A stretch of 64,000 nucleotides of DNA from Pseudomonas sp. 8O (GTDB lineage Bacteria > Pseudomonadota > Gammaproteobacteria > Pseudomonadales > Pseudomonadaceae). The stretch covers positions 475,372 to 539,371 of the forward strand of contig NZ_LR733263.1 in the NCBI RefSeq assembly GCF_902506495.1. The letters run 5' to 3'. The notes under the pieces were generated by a model that did no database searches, had not been told where the DNA came from, and worked only from the letters and a program-made list of their open reading frames with translations. The stretch's first letter is position 1; every line of letters starts with the position of its first letter. Position numbers and translations under genes: made by a program. Below are positions 26,743 to 38,253 of the stretch, piece after piece.

Positions 26743-28752
26743 ATGTCCCGACTGAACCCCCGGCAACAAGAGGCCGTGAACTACGTCGGCGGCCCGCTTC
26801 TGGTGCTCGCCGGTGCAGGTTCCGGCAAGACCAGCGTGATCACGCGCAAGATCGCCCACCTGGTGCAGAACTGCGGCATCCGCGCCCAGCACATCGTCGC
26901 CATGACCTTCACCAACAAGGCCGCGCGCGAGATGAAGGAGCGCGTCGGCACCCTGCTCAAGGGCAGCGAGGCGCGCGGCCTGACCGTGTCCACCTTCCAC
27001 AACCTGGGCATGAACATCATCCGCAAGGAATACGCACGCCTGGGCTACAAGCCCGGCTTCTCGATCTTCGACGACGGAGACATCAAGGCGCTGCTCAGCG
27101 ACATCATGCAGAAGGAGTATTCCGGCGACGACGGTGCCGACGAGGTGAAGAATCTCATCGACAGCTGGAAGAACGACCTGATCCTGCCCGACGAAGCCCT
27201 GGCCAAGGCGCGCAATCCCAAGGAACAGACTGCCGCCATCGTCTACCTGCACTACCAGCGCACGCTCAAGGCCTACAACGCAGTGGACTTCAACGACCTG
27301 ATCCTGCTGCCGGTCAAACTCTTTCAGGAGCACGCCGACATCCTGGAGAAATGGCAGAACCGCATCCGCTACCTGCTGGTCGACGAATACCAGGACACCA
27401 ACTCCAGCCAGTACCTGCTGGTGAAACTGCTGGTGGGCATGCGCAACCAGATCACCGTGGTCGGCGACGACGACCAGTCGATCTACGCCTGGCGCGGCGC
27501 ACGGCCGGAAAACCTGATGCTGCTCAAAGAGGATTATCCCTCGCTGAAGGTAGTGATGCTGGAGCAGAACTACCGCTCCACCAGCCGCATTCTCAAGTGC
27601 GCCAACACCCTCATCGCCAACAACCCCCACGCCTTCGAGAAGCAGCTGTGGTCGGAGATGGGCATGGGCGACGAGATTCGCGTGATCCGCACCCGCAACG
27701 AAGACGCCGAGTGCGAACGAGTGGCGCTGGAAATCCTCACCGAACACCTGCGCACCCAGCGCCCCTACAGCGACTTCGCCATCCTCTATCGCGGCAACTA
27801 CCAGGCCAAGCTGATGGAGCTGAAACTGCAGCACCACCAGATTCCCTATCGCCTGTCCGGCGGCACCAGCTTCTTCGCCCGCCAGGAAGTGAAGGACCTG
27901 ATGAGTTACTTCCGCCTGCTGGTCAACCCGGACGACGACAACGCCTTCTTGCGGGTGATCAACGTGCCGCGCCGGGAGATCGGCTCCGCCACCCTGGAAA
28001 AACTCGGCAACTACGCCAACGAGCGCAAGATCAGCATGTATGCGGCCGCTGGCGAAATGGGCCTCGGCGAGCATCTCGATGCGCGCTTCACCGAGCGCCT
28101 GCAGCGCTTCACCCGCTGGATGGATCGGGTGCGCCAGGAATGCGCGCAGAACGACCCGATCGCCGCCATCCGCAGCATGGTCATGGACATCGACTACGAG
28201 AACTGGCTGCGGCAGAACGCCTCCAGCGACAAGGTGGCCGACGCGCGCATGGGCAACGTCTGGTTCCTCGTCGACGCATTGAAGAGCACGCTGGAGCGCG
28301 ATGAAGACGGCGACATGACGATCGAAGACGCCATCGGCAAACTGGTGCTGCGCGACATGCTCGAACGCCAGCAGGAAGAGGAAGAAGGCGCCGAGGGCGT
28401 GCAGATGATGACCATGCACGCCTCCAAGGGCCTGGAGTTCCCATCGGTGTACATCATCGGTTTCGAGGAGGAGATTCTCCCTCACCGCTCCAGCATCGAG
28501 GCCGACACCATCGAGGAAGAACGGCGCCTGGCCTACGTCGGCATCACCCGCGCCAAACGCAACCTGGCGCTGACCTTCGCCGCCAAGCGCAAGCAGTATG
28601 GCGAGGTGATCGACTGCTCGCCGAGCCGCTTCCTCGACGAGCTACCGCCGGAAGACCTGGTGTGGGAAGGTCTGGAAGAGGCGCCGGTGGAGGTCAAGGC
28701 GGCGCGCGGCAACGATGCCCTGGCCAATATGCGGGCGATGCTCAAGCGCTGA
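26743..28752 (+). CDS. rep: ATP-dependent DNA helicase Rep
   Basis: A 669-residue superfamily 1A 3'-5' helicase that clears proteins ahead of the replication fork and restarts stalled forks. Walker A is GAGSGKTS at residues 24-31. Walker B is LLVDEYQDTN, and motif III is GDDDQSIYAWRGA. Motif V (MTMHASKGLEFPSVYIIGFEEEILP) and motif VI (EERRLAYVGITRAKRNL) are intact. The ATG at 26743 is chosen from the conserved MSRLNPRQQEAV opening. The C-terminus ends in a short basic tail. Confidence 0.97.
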   Translation: MSRLNPRQQEAVNYVGGPLLVLAGAGSGKTSVITRKIAHLVQNCGIRAQHIVAMTFTNKAAREMKERVGTLLKGSEARGLTVSTFHNLGMNIIRKEYARLGYKPGFSIFDDGDIKALLSDIMQKEYSGDDGADEVKNLIDSWKNDLILPDEALAKARNPKEQTAAIVYLHYQRTLKAYNAVDFNDLILLPVKLFQEHADILEKWQNRIRYLLVDEYQDTNSSQYLLVKLLVGMRNQITVVGDDDQSIYAWRGARPENLMLLKEDYPSLKVVMLEQNYRSTSRILKCANTLIANNPHAFEKQLWSEMGMGDEIRVIRTRNEDAECERVALEILTEHLRTQRPYSDFAILYRGNYQAKLMELKLQHHQIPYRLSGGTSFFARQEVKDLMSYFRLLVNPDDDNAFLRVINVPRREIGSATLEKLGNYANERKISMYAAAGEMGLGEHLDARFTERLQRFTRWMDRVRQECAQNDPIAAIRSMVMDIDYENWLRQNASSDKVADARMGNVWFLVDALKSTLERDEDGDMTIEDAIGKLVLRDMLERQQEEEEGAEGVQMMTMHASKGLEFPSVYIIGFEEEILPHRSSIEADTIEEERRLAYVGITRAKRNLALTFAAKRKQYGEVIDCSPSRFLDELPPEDLVWEGLEEAPVEVKAARGNDALANMRAMLKR

Positions 28753-28786
28753 GGTCGTGGCTGACTGGTGTATGGTCGGTTTATTC

Positions 28787-28870
28787 GGTGGGCTGAAGCC
28801 CACCCTACGGACTGGCGATCCTCTTCAGCGGTGTAGGGTGGGCCGGGCGGCGATCCGCTTCAGCCCACCA
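28787..28870. repeat. REP-like inverted repeat after rep
   Basis: The unit GGTGGGCTGAAGCCCACCC (28787-28805) is followed by an inverted relative, GTAGGGTGGG...CTTCAGCCCACC (28833-28869). These are dispersed Pseudomonas palindromes with no coding content. Confidence 0.7.
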
Positions 28871-28945
28871 CTTCGATGCCACTGGCACCCTCGCCATATT
28901 TGCCAGTCAGAAAGAAGATACCGCTCAGACACAGGGGCTGGAACC

Positions 28946-29428
28946 ATGCGCACATTCACGCTCGACATCGATGCCCTGATTCAGCTGATCAATGGCCGTG
29001 AACAGCAGGAGAACTGGCTGGATCTGGAAAGCGGTAGCGTCCTGACTCTGGCGCCGGAAGATCACCACAGCGACGAGCGCCAGCAAGTGGAACTGAATCC
29101 GGATCGCTACACCCAGATACCCAACCTTGACGTCCCCCAGCGCGTGGCCATGCGTGAGTCCTTCCTGTTCACCCTCGACGACCTGCACGCCCACCCTCTG
29201 CTCAGCGCCGCGCTGACCGGCCGCAGGCCGCTGCGCGCGTTCGACTACGAAATCGAGGCCTTTGCAGCGATTCGCGAACAGTGGCAGGCCTACGAGCTCA
29301 AGCAACTGCGCGAGTACACGCTCAACTGGCTCTACGAGCTGGGTCTGGAACCTGCGCCGGACAAGCTGCCACTGGATACGCGCGGAATCCCCAGGGACAT
29401 TCTGCGCCGCCTGACCAAAAGCGCCTGA
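28946..29428 (+). CDS. UPF0158 family protein
   Basis: A 160-residue acidic protein of the UPF0158 family. It has the characteristic DLESGSVLTLAPED strand and the MRESFLFTLDDLHAHPLLSAALTGRRPLRAFDYEIE segment. No catalytic motif is visible and function is unknown. The start at 28946 has GGGGCTGGAACC just before it; the frame is open further upstream through the repeat but that region is not protein-like. It stands alone between rep and xpt. Confidence 0.85.
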   Translation: MRTFTLDIDALIQLINGREQQENWLDLESGSVLTLAPEDHHSDERQQVELNPDRYTQIPNLDVPQRVAMRESFLFTLDDLHAHPLLSAALTGRRPLRAFDYEIEAFAAIREQWQAYELKQLREYTLNWLYELGLEPAPDKLPLDTRGIPRDILRRLTKSA

Positions 29429-29501
29429 GCGGAGCACACCCCCGGATTGCATCCGGACTACAGCTGGCCGCGGCCAACAACCTGTCTAGCCGGTCAATTG
29501 A

Positions 29502-32296
<2,795 letters not shown>

Positions 32297-32365
32297 ATGA
32301 CGCTCCTCGGGACATCCATGACGAATGGAGTTTGGACTGTATAGCCGCGTGCCGCTGCCATAAAC

Positions 32366-32394
32366 GAAAAAACCGCCCGGAGGGCGGTTTTTCA
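32366..32394. terminator. Rho-independent terminator, bidirectional
   Basis: AAAAAACCGCCC-GGA-GGGCGGTTTTTC is a strong stem flanked by A and T runs. It lies just downstream of the leftward cytochrome gene and separates it from the acetyl-CoA hydrolase gene. Confidence 0.9.
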
Positions 32395-32409
32395 GGGAAG
32401 AGACGGGTC

Positions 32410-32832
32410 TTACAGACCGGACATCTTCTTGATCGCTTCGCGCAGTTCGTCGTCCGAGCAATCAGCGCAAGTGCCTTTCGGCGGCATGGCGTTGATGCCG
32501 GAGATGGCCTTGGCCAGGATGCCGTCGAGACCGCCCTGATGGTCGGCACGCTCTTTCCAGGCAGCGGTGTCGCCGATCTTCGGTGCATCCAGCACACCGG
32601 TGGCGTGGCAGGCATTGCAATGCTTGGCGATGATGTCATCAGCGGTACGAGCACCACCACCGGCGGATGCGGCGACGGTTTCGACGCCCTTGCACTCTTC
32701 GCCCATGATGCACACGTCGCCTACAGGCTTGAGGCGCTCGGCGATGGCTTCATCAGTCGTGGCCTGAGCAGTCACTGCCCACAGGGCCAATACGGCAGCC
32801 GGTACTGCCAGCATTTTCTTCATCAGATTCAC
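32410..32832 (-). CDS. cycB: c5-type cytochrome c
   Basis: A 140-residue exported monoheme cytochrome. A signal peptide (MKKMLAVPAAVLALWAVTAQA) directs it to the periplasm. The heme motif is CNACH near residue 70, the axial methionine lies in INAMPPKG near residue 115, and an extra cysteine pair (TCADCS) near the C-terminus is typical of cytochrome c5. The GTG at 32832 has AGAGGG 6 bases upstream. In P. aeruginosa a cycB gene sits just before pauR, as here (from memory). Confidence 0.88.
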   Translation of the reverse strand: MNLMKKMLAVPAAVLALWAVTAQATTDEAIAERLKPVGDVCIMGEECKGVETVAASAGGGARTADDIIAKHCNACHATGVLDAPKIGDTAAWKERADHQGGLDGILAKAISGINAMPPKGTCADCSDDELREAIKKMSGL

Positions 32833-32945
32833 GGTACACCCTCTTCGTGGCTAGTCACGCCCGCGGCCACGGTTTCGCGAGCGGGCGACAGTATAACGGC
32901 AAGCGGGCCTGGCCGAAACAACCCATATTGTCGCAGGGTTATTGA

Positions 32946-33494
32946 TCAGAAGTTCGCTGGCGTGGTGGCACTGATCAACCGCGCCGGTACATCGAACGGA
33001 TTGCGGAAGCGATGCGGCTTGCTGCTTTCGAAGTAATAGCTGTCGCCAGGTTCGAGAATGAACACCTCGTTGCCAACGGTCAGCTCCAGCTTGCCCTCGA
33101 CCAGCATGCCAGCCTCTTCGCCTTCGTGGGCGTACATTTCGTCACCGGTGTCGGTGCCGGCCGGGTAGGTTTCGTCGAGGAAGGAAATGGCGCGACTCGG
33201 GTGGGCCTTGCCAATCAGCTTCATGGTGATGGCGCCACTGCAGATATCGGTCAGTTCGGCGGCACGATAGACCACCTGGGTCTGGTTCTCCTGCTCCATG
33301 TCGAGCGAGAAGAATTCCACCAGCGACATGGGAATGCCGCCGAGCACCTTTTTCAGCGAACTGATCGAGGGGCTGACGCTGTTCTTCTCGATCATGGAAA
33401 TGGTGCTGTTGGTGACGCCCGCCCGCTTGGCGAGTTCACGCTGGGATAGGCCTTTGAGCTTACGAATCGATTGCAGTCGAACGCCGACGTCCAA
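32946..33494 (-). CDS. pauR: XRE-cupin repressor of polyamine catabolism PauR
   Basis: A 182-residue regulator with an N-terminal helix-turn-helix (VRLQSIRKLKGLSQRELAKRAGVTNSTISMIEK, residues 4-36) and a C-terminal cupin (about 110-178). It matches P. aeruginosa PauR, which represses polyamine catabolic genes and is relieved by putrescine or cadaverine. The nearby FAD amine oxidoreductase, KauB-like dehydrogenase and gab genes are the likely regulon. Between it and dadX lies hairpin repeat copy B, inside its promoter region. Confidence 0.9.
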   Translation of the reverse strand: MDVGVRLQSIRKLKGLSQRELAKRAGVTNSTISMIEKNSVSPSISSLKKVLGGIPMSLVEFFSLDMEQENQTQVVYRAAELTDICSGAITMKLIGKAHPSRAISFLDETYPAGTDTGDEMYAHEGEEAGMLVEGKLELTVGNEVFILEPGDSYYFESSKPHRFRNPFDVPARLISATTPANF

Positions 33495-33597
33495 TGCTGG
33501 AATCCCCCTTGGGATAAGAGACGAAAAAGTGTCCGTATCATGGCATAGCGTTCGGAATTTACAACACTTGCGTTCACCCTTCGCTTACACCCCCCAG

Positions 33598-33824
33598 AAA
33601 ACCCGTTAAAAGGCCGCGAGCTAGAGCCATGCAAGGCGCAACGACCCACAGGAGTAAAAGCCGAAGGCTGGCCCGAAGGGAGAGCGCCAGCGAATCAAAC
33701 AGGGGAGGATCGGTCGGAGTCGCGCTCGACTGTACGAGCTGTACATGAGCAATGCGACCGGGCTGGCGAACCAGCCGGTTTTTAACGCAGCATGGCCGAC
33801 GCGCAGCAGTCTTTTAACGGGTTT
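33598..33824. repeat. Long-hairpin repeat, copy B (MITE-like)
   Basis: A 227-base element bounded by a perfect 14-bp inverted repeat (33599-33612 with 33811-33824). Inside, GCCATG near 33626 can pair with CATGGC near 33791. A GGCTGG-CGAA-CCAGCC hairpin lies at 33761-33776. The apical palindrome GTAC-GAGCT-GTAC is followed by ATGAGCA at 33745-33751. GTTTTTAACGCAGCA at 33778-33792 is identical to copy A. The right end reaches into the dadX stop codon by one base. Nothing else is seen in the 33495-33823 gap besides the pauR promoter region. Confidence 0.75.
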
Positions 33825-34897
33825 CAGCCCCCGAGATAGAGCAGCGGCACTCGCCGCAGGTTGCAGAAAATCTGATAGGGAATGCTGCCAGCAGCCATGG
33901 CCACGTCGCTGGCCAGCACCTGCTTGCCCCATAGTTCGACACGGCTGCCGAGGCCGGCCTGCGGCAGATCGGTCAGGTCTACGGTCAGCATGTCCATCGA
34001 CACGCGGCCGATCAGCCGGGTCAGTTGACCGTCGACCATCACTGGCGTGCCGCTCGGCGCATGACGCGGATAGCCGTCGGCATAGCCCATGGCGACCACA
34101 CCGACGCGAGTCGGTCGCTCGGCGACGAAGCGCGCGCCATACCCCACCGGCTCGCCGGCCGGCAATTCGCGTACGCTGATAACCTTCGATTCCAGCGTCA
34201 TTACCGGTTGCAGGCGCGCGGCCTGCTCCTGAGCCTGCTCGAACGGCGTGGCGCCATACAGCATGATGCCGGGGCGCACCCAGTCGCTTGGCACCTGTGG
34301 CCAGCCGAGCACGGCCGGTGAATTGCGCAGGCTGACCTCGGCACTCAGACCCTCGCGCGCCTGCTGGAACACCGCCAGTTGCTCGGCCGTGCGCTCGCAC
34401 TCGGGCTCGTCGGCACGGGCGAAGTGGCTCATCAGCACGATCTTGCTGACCTTGCCGCTGGCCAGCAGGCGACGATAGGCGGCCTGGTAATCGGCCGGAT
34501 GCAGACCGACACGGTGCATGCCGCTGTCGAGTTTGAGCCAGACGGTCAGCGGCTTGCTCAGTTGGGCCTGCTCGATGGCCTCGATCTGCCACTGCGCATG
34601 AATCACGCACCACAGGTCATGCTGGTCGATCAGCGCCAGCTCGTCAGCCTCGAAGAAGCCTTCTAGCAACAGGATCGGCGCAGCAATCCCCGCCTCGCGC
34701 AGTACCAGCGCCTCTTCGATGCAGGCCACAGCAAAGCCGTCGGCCTCGGCTTCGAGTGCCTGCGCACAGCGCACCGAGCCATGCCCGTAAGCATCGGCCT
34801 TGACCACGGCGAGGGCGCGGGCGCCGCTCAGTTCGCGGGCCAGGCGGTAGTTATGGCGCAGGGCATCGAGGTCGATCAGGGCACGGGCAGGACGCAT
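33824..34897 (-). CDS. dadX: Alanine racemase (catabolic DadX type)
   Basis: A 357-residue PLP enzyme interconverting L- and D-alanine. The Schiff-base lysine is K33 in [10 protein letters not shown]. The second catalytic tyrosine lies in [10 protein letters not shown] near residue 253. It is upstream-linked in the same orientation with RidA and dadA, the catabolic arrangement in which L-alanine is racemised and D-alanine oxidised to pyruvate. The start at 34897 is the only one giving the family opening [17 protein letters not shown]; a longer frame to 35017 runs through repeat DNA. Confidence 0.95.
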   Translation of the reverse strand: MRPARALIDLDALRHNYRLARELSGARALAVVKADAYGHGSVRCAQALEAEADGFAVACIEEALVLREAGIAAPILLLEGFFEADELALIDQHDLWCVIHAQWQIEAIEQAQLSKPLTVWLKLDSGMHRVGLHPADYQAAYRRLLASGKVSKIVLMSHFARADEPECERTAEQLAVFQQAREGLSAEVSLRNSPAVLGWPQVPSDWVRPGIMLYGATPFEQAQEQAARLQPVMTLESKVISVRELPAGEPVGYGARFVAERPTRVGVVAMGYADGYPRHAPSGTPVMVDGQLTRLIGRVSMDMLTVDLTDLPQAGLGSRVELWGKQVLASDVAMAAGSIPYQIFCNLRRVPLLYLGG

Positions 34898-34939
34898 GTT
34901 CGTTTTTCTCTCAATCATTCGCTGAGGCGACGGTTTTTC

Positions 34940-34999
34940 GTAGCCCGGATGAAATCCGGGGCCATGCCGGCGCAGGTTCCCGGATTGCATCCGGGCTAC
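34940..34999. repeat. REP-type inverted pair
   Basis: GTAGCCCGGATGAAATCCGGG and its inverted partner CCCGGATTGCATCCGGGCTAC flank a short spacer. The same unit occurs singly at 39638-39658, 41150-41168 and 29441-29462. These are dispersed Pseudomonas REP sequences. Confidence 0.8.
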
Positions 35000-35020
35000 A
35001 CGCAGGTAAATCGTCATTCA

Positions 35021-35078
35021 AAAAAAACCCGGCGGGGGAGCCGGGTGAAAAGCCAACACAAAAAAATTCCGGGAGAAT
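35021..35078 (-). terminator. Tandem hairpins after the RidA gene
   Basis: Two stems lie in series on the minus strand: AATTCTCCCGGAATT with a T-run (35065-35080 region), then CCCGGCTCCCCCGCCGGGTTTTTTTT (35025-35045 region). Both are followed by T-runs reading leftward, so they probably terminate the dadA-RidA transcript before dadX. Confidence 0.7.
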
Positions 35079-35150
35079 TTTTTGACGTCGCTTGCGACGG
35101 CCCGGAGGGTTGCCGCCATGGATGGCAGGCAACAAAAAGCTGTAGCCACC

Positions 35151-35498
35151 TCAGACGGCAGCCACCACACACATTTCCACCAGCACTTCGGGCTTGTACA
35201 TCTTCGCTTCGACGCAGGCGCGGGCCGGCGCATTGCCGTCGGCGACCCAGGCGTCGTACTCGGCGTTGAGGCCGTCGTAGTCGGCCATGTCCTTGAGGAA
35301 GATGGTCAGCGAGAGGATCTTGCTCTTGTCGCTGCCGCCCTCGGCCAGCATCTTGTCGATGTTGGCCAGGGTCTGGCGGGTCTGCTCGCGGATGTCACCG
35401 GCGAAGTCGTCAGCCAACTGGCCAGCGAGGTAAATCGTGCCGTTGTGGATCACCACTTCGCTGTAGCGTTTGGCCACATGCAGGCGCTGAATCGACAT
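35151..35498 (-). CDS. RidA family enamine/imine deaminase
   Basis: A 115-residue RidA/YjgF-family protein. It removes reactive enamine or imine intermediates. The conserved opening (YSEVVIHNGTIYLAGQLADD) and the active-site region near the C-terminus (ARACVEAKMYKPEVLVEM, with the arginine that binds the carboxylate) are present. Placed between dadA and dadX, it most likely hydrolyses the 2-iminoacid released by D-amino-acid dehydrogenase. It lies 39 bases after dadA, so cotranscription is likely. Confidence 0.9.
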   Translation of the reverse strand: MSIQRLHVAKRYSEVVIHNGTIYLAGQLADDFAGDIREQTRQTLANIDKMLAEGGSDKSKILSLTIFLKDMADYDGLNAEYDAWVADGNAPARACVEAKMYKPEVLVEMCVVAAV

Positions 35499-35537
35499 AA
35501 GGGTAAAGCTCCTTGAGTTGCGAAAGCGCGAAGGCTA

Positions 35538-36836
35538 TCAGGTGCGCAGCGGCTGCGGTGCGCTCTGAACTTCACGCGCCTTGCGCGAGTAACGCGAGAT
35601 ATCCAGGCCATCGGCGCTGATCTGCGGACGTTTGTTGGCCATCAGGTCGGCGAGCAGGCGACCGGAGCCACAGGCCATAGTCCAGCCCAGGGTGCCGTGA
35701 CCGGTGTTGAGGAACAGGTTGCGGAAGGCGGTGCCACCCACGATCGGCGTGCCATCAGGTGTGGCCGGACGCAGGCCGGTCCAGAAATCAGCGCGTTGCA
35801 GATCACCGCCTTCCGGGTAGAGGTCGGAGGTGATCATCTCCAGGGTTTCGCGACGACGCGGGTTGAGCGACAGGTCGAAACCGGCGATCTCGGCCATGCC
35901 GCCGACGCGGATGCGGCCATCGAAACGGGTGATGGCGACCTTGTAGGTCTCGTCGAGAATGGTCGAGGTCGGCGCCATGTCAGCATTGGTGATCGGTACG
36001 GTCAGCGAATAACCCTTGAGCGGGTAGACCGGCGCACGCACGCCCAGCGGCTTGAGCAGTTGCGGGCTGTAGCTGCCGAGGGCGAGCACATAGCGATCGG
36101 CGGTTTCCAGTTTGCCGTCGATCCACACGCCATTGATGCGGTCGCCCACGGCGTCCAGACGCTGGATGTTCTGGCCGAAACGGAACTCGACGCCGAGCGC
36201 CTTGGCCATGTCAGCCAGCTTGGTGGTGAACATCTGGCAGTCGCCAGTTTGGTCGTTGGGCAGACGCAGGGCACCGGCCAGCTTGTGCTTGACGCCAGCC
36301 AGGGCCGGTTCGACGCGGGCGATGCCGTCGCGGTCGAGCAGTTCGAACGGTACACCGGAAGCTTCCAGTACAGCGATGTCCTTGGCGGCAGCATCGACCT
36401 GAGCCTGGGTGCGGAACAGCTGAGTGGTGCCGAGCTGGCGGCCTTCATAGGCGATGCCGGTTTCGGCACGCAACTCGTCGAGGCAGTCGCGGCTGTACTC
36501 GGACAGGCGCACCATGCGCTCCTTGTTGATCGCATAGCGGCTGGCGGTGCAGTTGCGCAGCATCTGCGCCATCCACAGGTACTGGTCGACGTCACCAGTG
36601 GCCTTGATCGCCAGCGGAGCGTGTTTCTGCAGCAGCCACTTGATGGCCTTCAGCGGCACGCCCGGAGCGGCCCAGGGCGAAGCGTAGCCCGGAGAGACCT
36701 GGCCAGCGTTAGCGAAGCTGGTTTCCAGCGCCGGGCCATTCTGACGGTCGACCACCACCACCTCGAAGCCCTGACGGGCGAGGTAGTAAGCACTGGCGGT
36801 ACCAATCACACCGCTGCCGAGAACCAGAACACGCAT
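35538..36836 (-). CDS. dadA: D-amino-acid dehydrogenase small subunit
   Basis: A 432-residue membrane-associated FAD enzyme that oxidises D-alanine and other D-amino acids to 2-oxoacids, passing electrons to the respiratory chain. The FAD dinucleotide motif [19 protein letters not shown] covers residues 4-22. The C-terminal [16 protein letters not shown] and [16 protein letters not shown] motifs are typical of DadA. It is the first gene of dadA-RidA, followed by dadX, and diverges from an Lrp-family gene that in P. aeruginosa (as DadR/Lrp) activates this operon with L-alanine. Confidence 0.97.
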   Translation of the reverse strand: MRVLVLGSGVIGTASAYYLARQGFEVVVVDRQNGPALETSFANAGQVSPGYASPWAAPGVPLKAIKWLLQKHAPLAIKATGDVDQYLWMAQMLRNCTASRYAINKERMVRLSEYSRDCLDELRAETGIAYEGRQLGTTQLFRTQAQVDAAAKDIAVLEASGVPFELLDRDGIARVEPALAGVKHKLAGALRLPNDQTGDCQMFTTKLADMAKALGVEFRFGQNIQRLDAVGDRINGVWIDGKLETADRYVLALGSYSPQLLKPLGVRAPVYPLKGYSLTVPITNADMAPTSTILDETYKVAITRFDGRIRVGGMAEIAGFDLSLNPRRRETLEMITSDLYPEGGDLQRADFWTGLRPATPDGTPIVGGTAFRNLFLNTGHGTLGWTMACGSGRLLADLMANKRPQISADGLDISRYSRKAREVQSAPQPLRT

Positions 36837-36992
36837 GTTTTTCTCCCCGCCGCGCCCAGAGCGCGTGCGTTACAGGCCATTGTTGTAGATGGGCGCAGTA
36901 TAGGAAGAGCCGTGCAGTGCTTTTCACCATATACATAGCTATATTTGGCGAGAATTCTTGGCAAAAAGCCGTTTTACAGAGGCGGATTCCCC

Positions 36993-37481
36993 ATGAGAAC
37001 CCAGCATCAAAGCCGTCGTGAACTGGACAAGATTGACCGCAACATCCTGCGCATCCTGCAGGAGGACGGGCGCATCAGCTTCACCGAACTGGGCGAGCGC
37101 GTGGGGCTGTCGACCACGCCCTGCACCGAGCGCGTACGGCGCCTGGAGCGCGAAGGCATCATCATGGGCTACCACGCCCGCCTCAACCCGCAGCACCTCA
37201 AGGCCAACCTGCTGGTATTCGTCGAGATCAGCCTGGACTACAAGTCCGGCGACACCTTCGAGGAATTCCGCCGCGCCGTGCTCAAGCTGCCGCACGTGCT
37301 GGAGTGCCACCTGGTCTCCGGCGACTTCGACTACCTGGTGAAGGCACGCATCAACGAGATGGCCAGCTATCGCAAGCTTCTCGGCGACATCCTGCTCAAG
37401 CTGCCGCACGTGCGCGAGTCGAAGAGCTATATCGTCATGGAAGAGGTGAAGGAGAGCCTGGCGCTGCCGGTGCCTGAGTGA
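36993..37481 (+). CDS. Lrp/AsnC-family transcriptional regulator
   Basis: A 162-residue leucine-responsive-type regulator. The N-terminal HTH reads LDKIDRNILRILQEDGRISFTELGERVGLSTTPCTERVRRLEREGII. The C-terminal RAM ligand domain follows (about 75-155). It diverges from dadA, 156 bases away, which matches the P. aeruginosa arrangement where this Lrp (DadR) activates dadAX. The start at 36993 (MRTQHQSRRELDKID) has GAGGCGGATTCCCC upstream. The 36837-36992 gap holds the shared promoter region. Confidence 0.93.
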   Translation: MRTQHQSRRELDKIDRNILRILQEDGRISFTELGERVGLSTTPCTERVRRLEREGIIMGYHARLNPQHLKANLLVFVEISLDYKSGDTFEEFRRAVLKLPHVLECHLVSGDFDYLVKARINEMASYRKLLGDILLKLPHVRESKSYIVMEEVKESLALPVPE

Positions 37482-37544
37482 TCCTGCGGGCGCGGGCTCT
37501 GCCACTCGTGCCATGGAGACGGTGAGTGAAGGGCCAAGCGGGAC

Positions 37545-38147
37545 TCAACCCAAGACCATGTAGATCGCCACCGCCACCATCAAACCACCGAAAACAAGGC
37601 CCTGTATCCGCAGGGATTGGTCTGATGTGAATCGCCCAAGAATCACCCGCCCGCCATATATCCAGGGAAAATGGCAAACGATCCCTACCAGCAGGAAAGC
37701 TCCGGTCAGCACTGCCACCTGTGGAGCCAACGCCCGGTCCGGCCGGAGGAACTGGGCAAACATGACTGCCACCATCGAGTGGATCTTGACGTTCAGCAGC
37801 ACGGCAACGATGCCGCTGACCAGCCCCATGCGCTCCACGGTCTGAGCCTTCTTGCCAGGTGCAGCAGAGCGGAAGAATCCCCAGGCCAGATACAGTACAT
37901 AGGCCGCCCCCGCCCACAGCATCACCGTATGACTTTGTGGGTATTGCAGTAGCAGCGCCCCAAAACCGAGCCCGTACAGCAGACATAGCAGAACATTGCC
38001 GACTTCAAACCCCAGCCAGAACGGGACTGTGCCTCCCACCCCAAAACGTGCCCCGGACAGCGCCAGCACCGTGTTGCCAGGCCCCGGACTGATCACCATC
38101 GGCACCGCATACCCCAGAAAAACCGCAACAAGCTCCGGCGAAATCAC
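37545..38147 (-). CDS. LysE/RhtB-family exporter
   Basis: A 200-residue inner-membrane protein with about six helices. The LysE opening VFLGYAVPMVISPGPGNTVLALSGARFG carries the SPGPG motif. Family members export amino acids or homoserine lactones. It diverges from a GcvA-like LysR gene whose product probably regulates it, since three CTAAT boxes lie between them. The exported compound is unknown. Confidence 0.9.
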   Translation of the reverse strand: MISPELVAVFLGYAVPMVISPGPGNTVLALSGARFGVGGTVPFWLGFEVGNVLLCLLYGLGFGALLLQYPQSHTVMLWAGAAYVLYLAWGFFRSAAPGKKAQTVERMGLVSGIVAVLLNVKIHSMVAVMFAQFLRPDRALAPQVAVLTGAFLLVGIVCHFPWIYGGRVILGRFTSDQSLRIQGLVFGGLMVAVAIYMVLG

Positions 38148-38160
38148 AACCTCCCATTTC

Positions 38161-38242
38161 CTAATCGATTTCAGGGAGTTAACCGTCGTTTGCAGCAGCG
38201 GGGAAATGATCTAATCTCGGGCATTGGATAAATACAGCTAAT
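38161..38242. promoter_or_regulatory. Cluster of three CTAAT boxes (GcvA-like operator candidate)
   Basis: CTAAT occurs at 38161-38165, 38211-38215 and 38238-38242 in the 106-base region between the LysE and LysR genes. CTAAT is the core recognised by E. coli GcvA, and the divergent regulator belongs to that subgroup. The match is short, so this is suggestive only. Confidence 0.35.
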
Positions 38243-38253
38243 GGAAGAGGCTC

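Noticed and set aside
26539..28485. 648-codon open frame antisense to rep
   Set aside because: It is the shadow of a strongly conserved helicase gene in GC-rich DNA. Its composition is repetitive in V, H, Q and A, and it has no ribosome binding site or domain.
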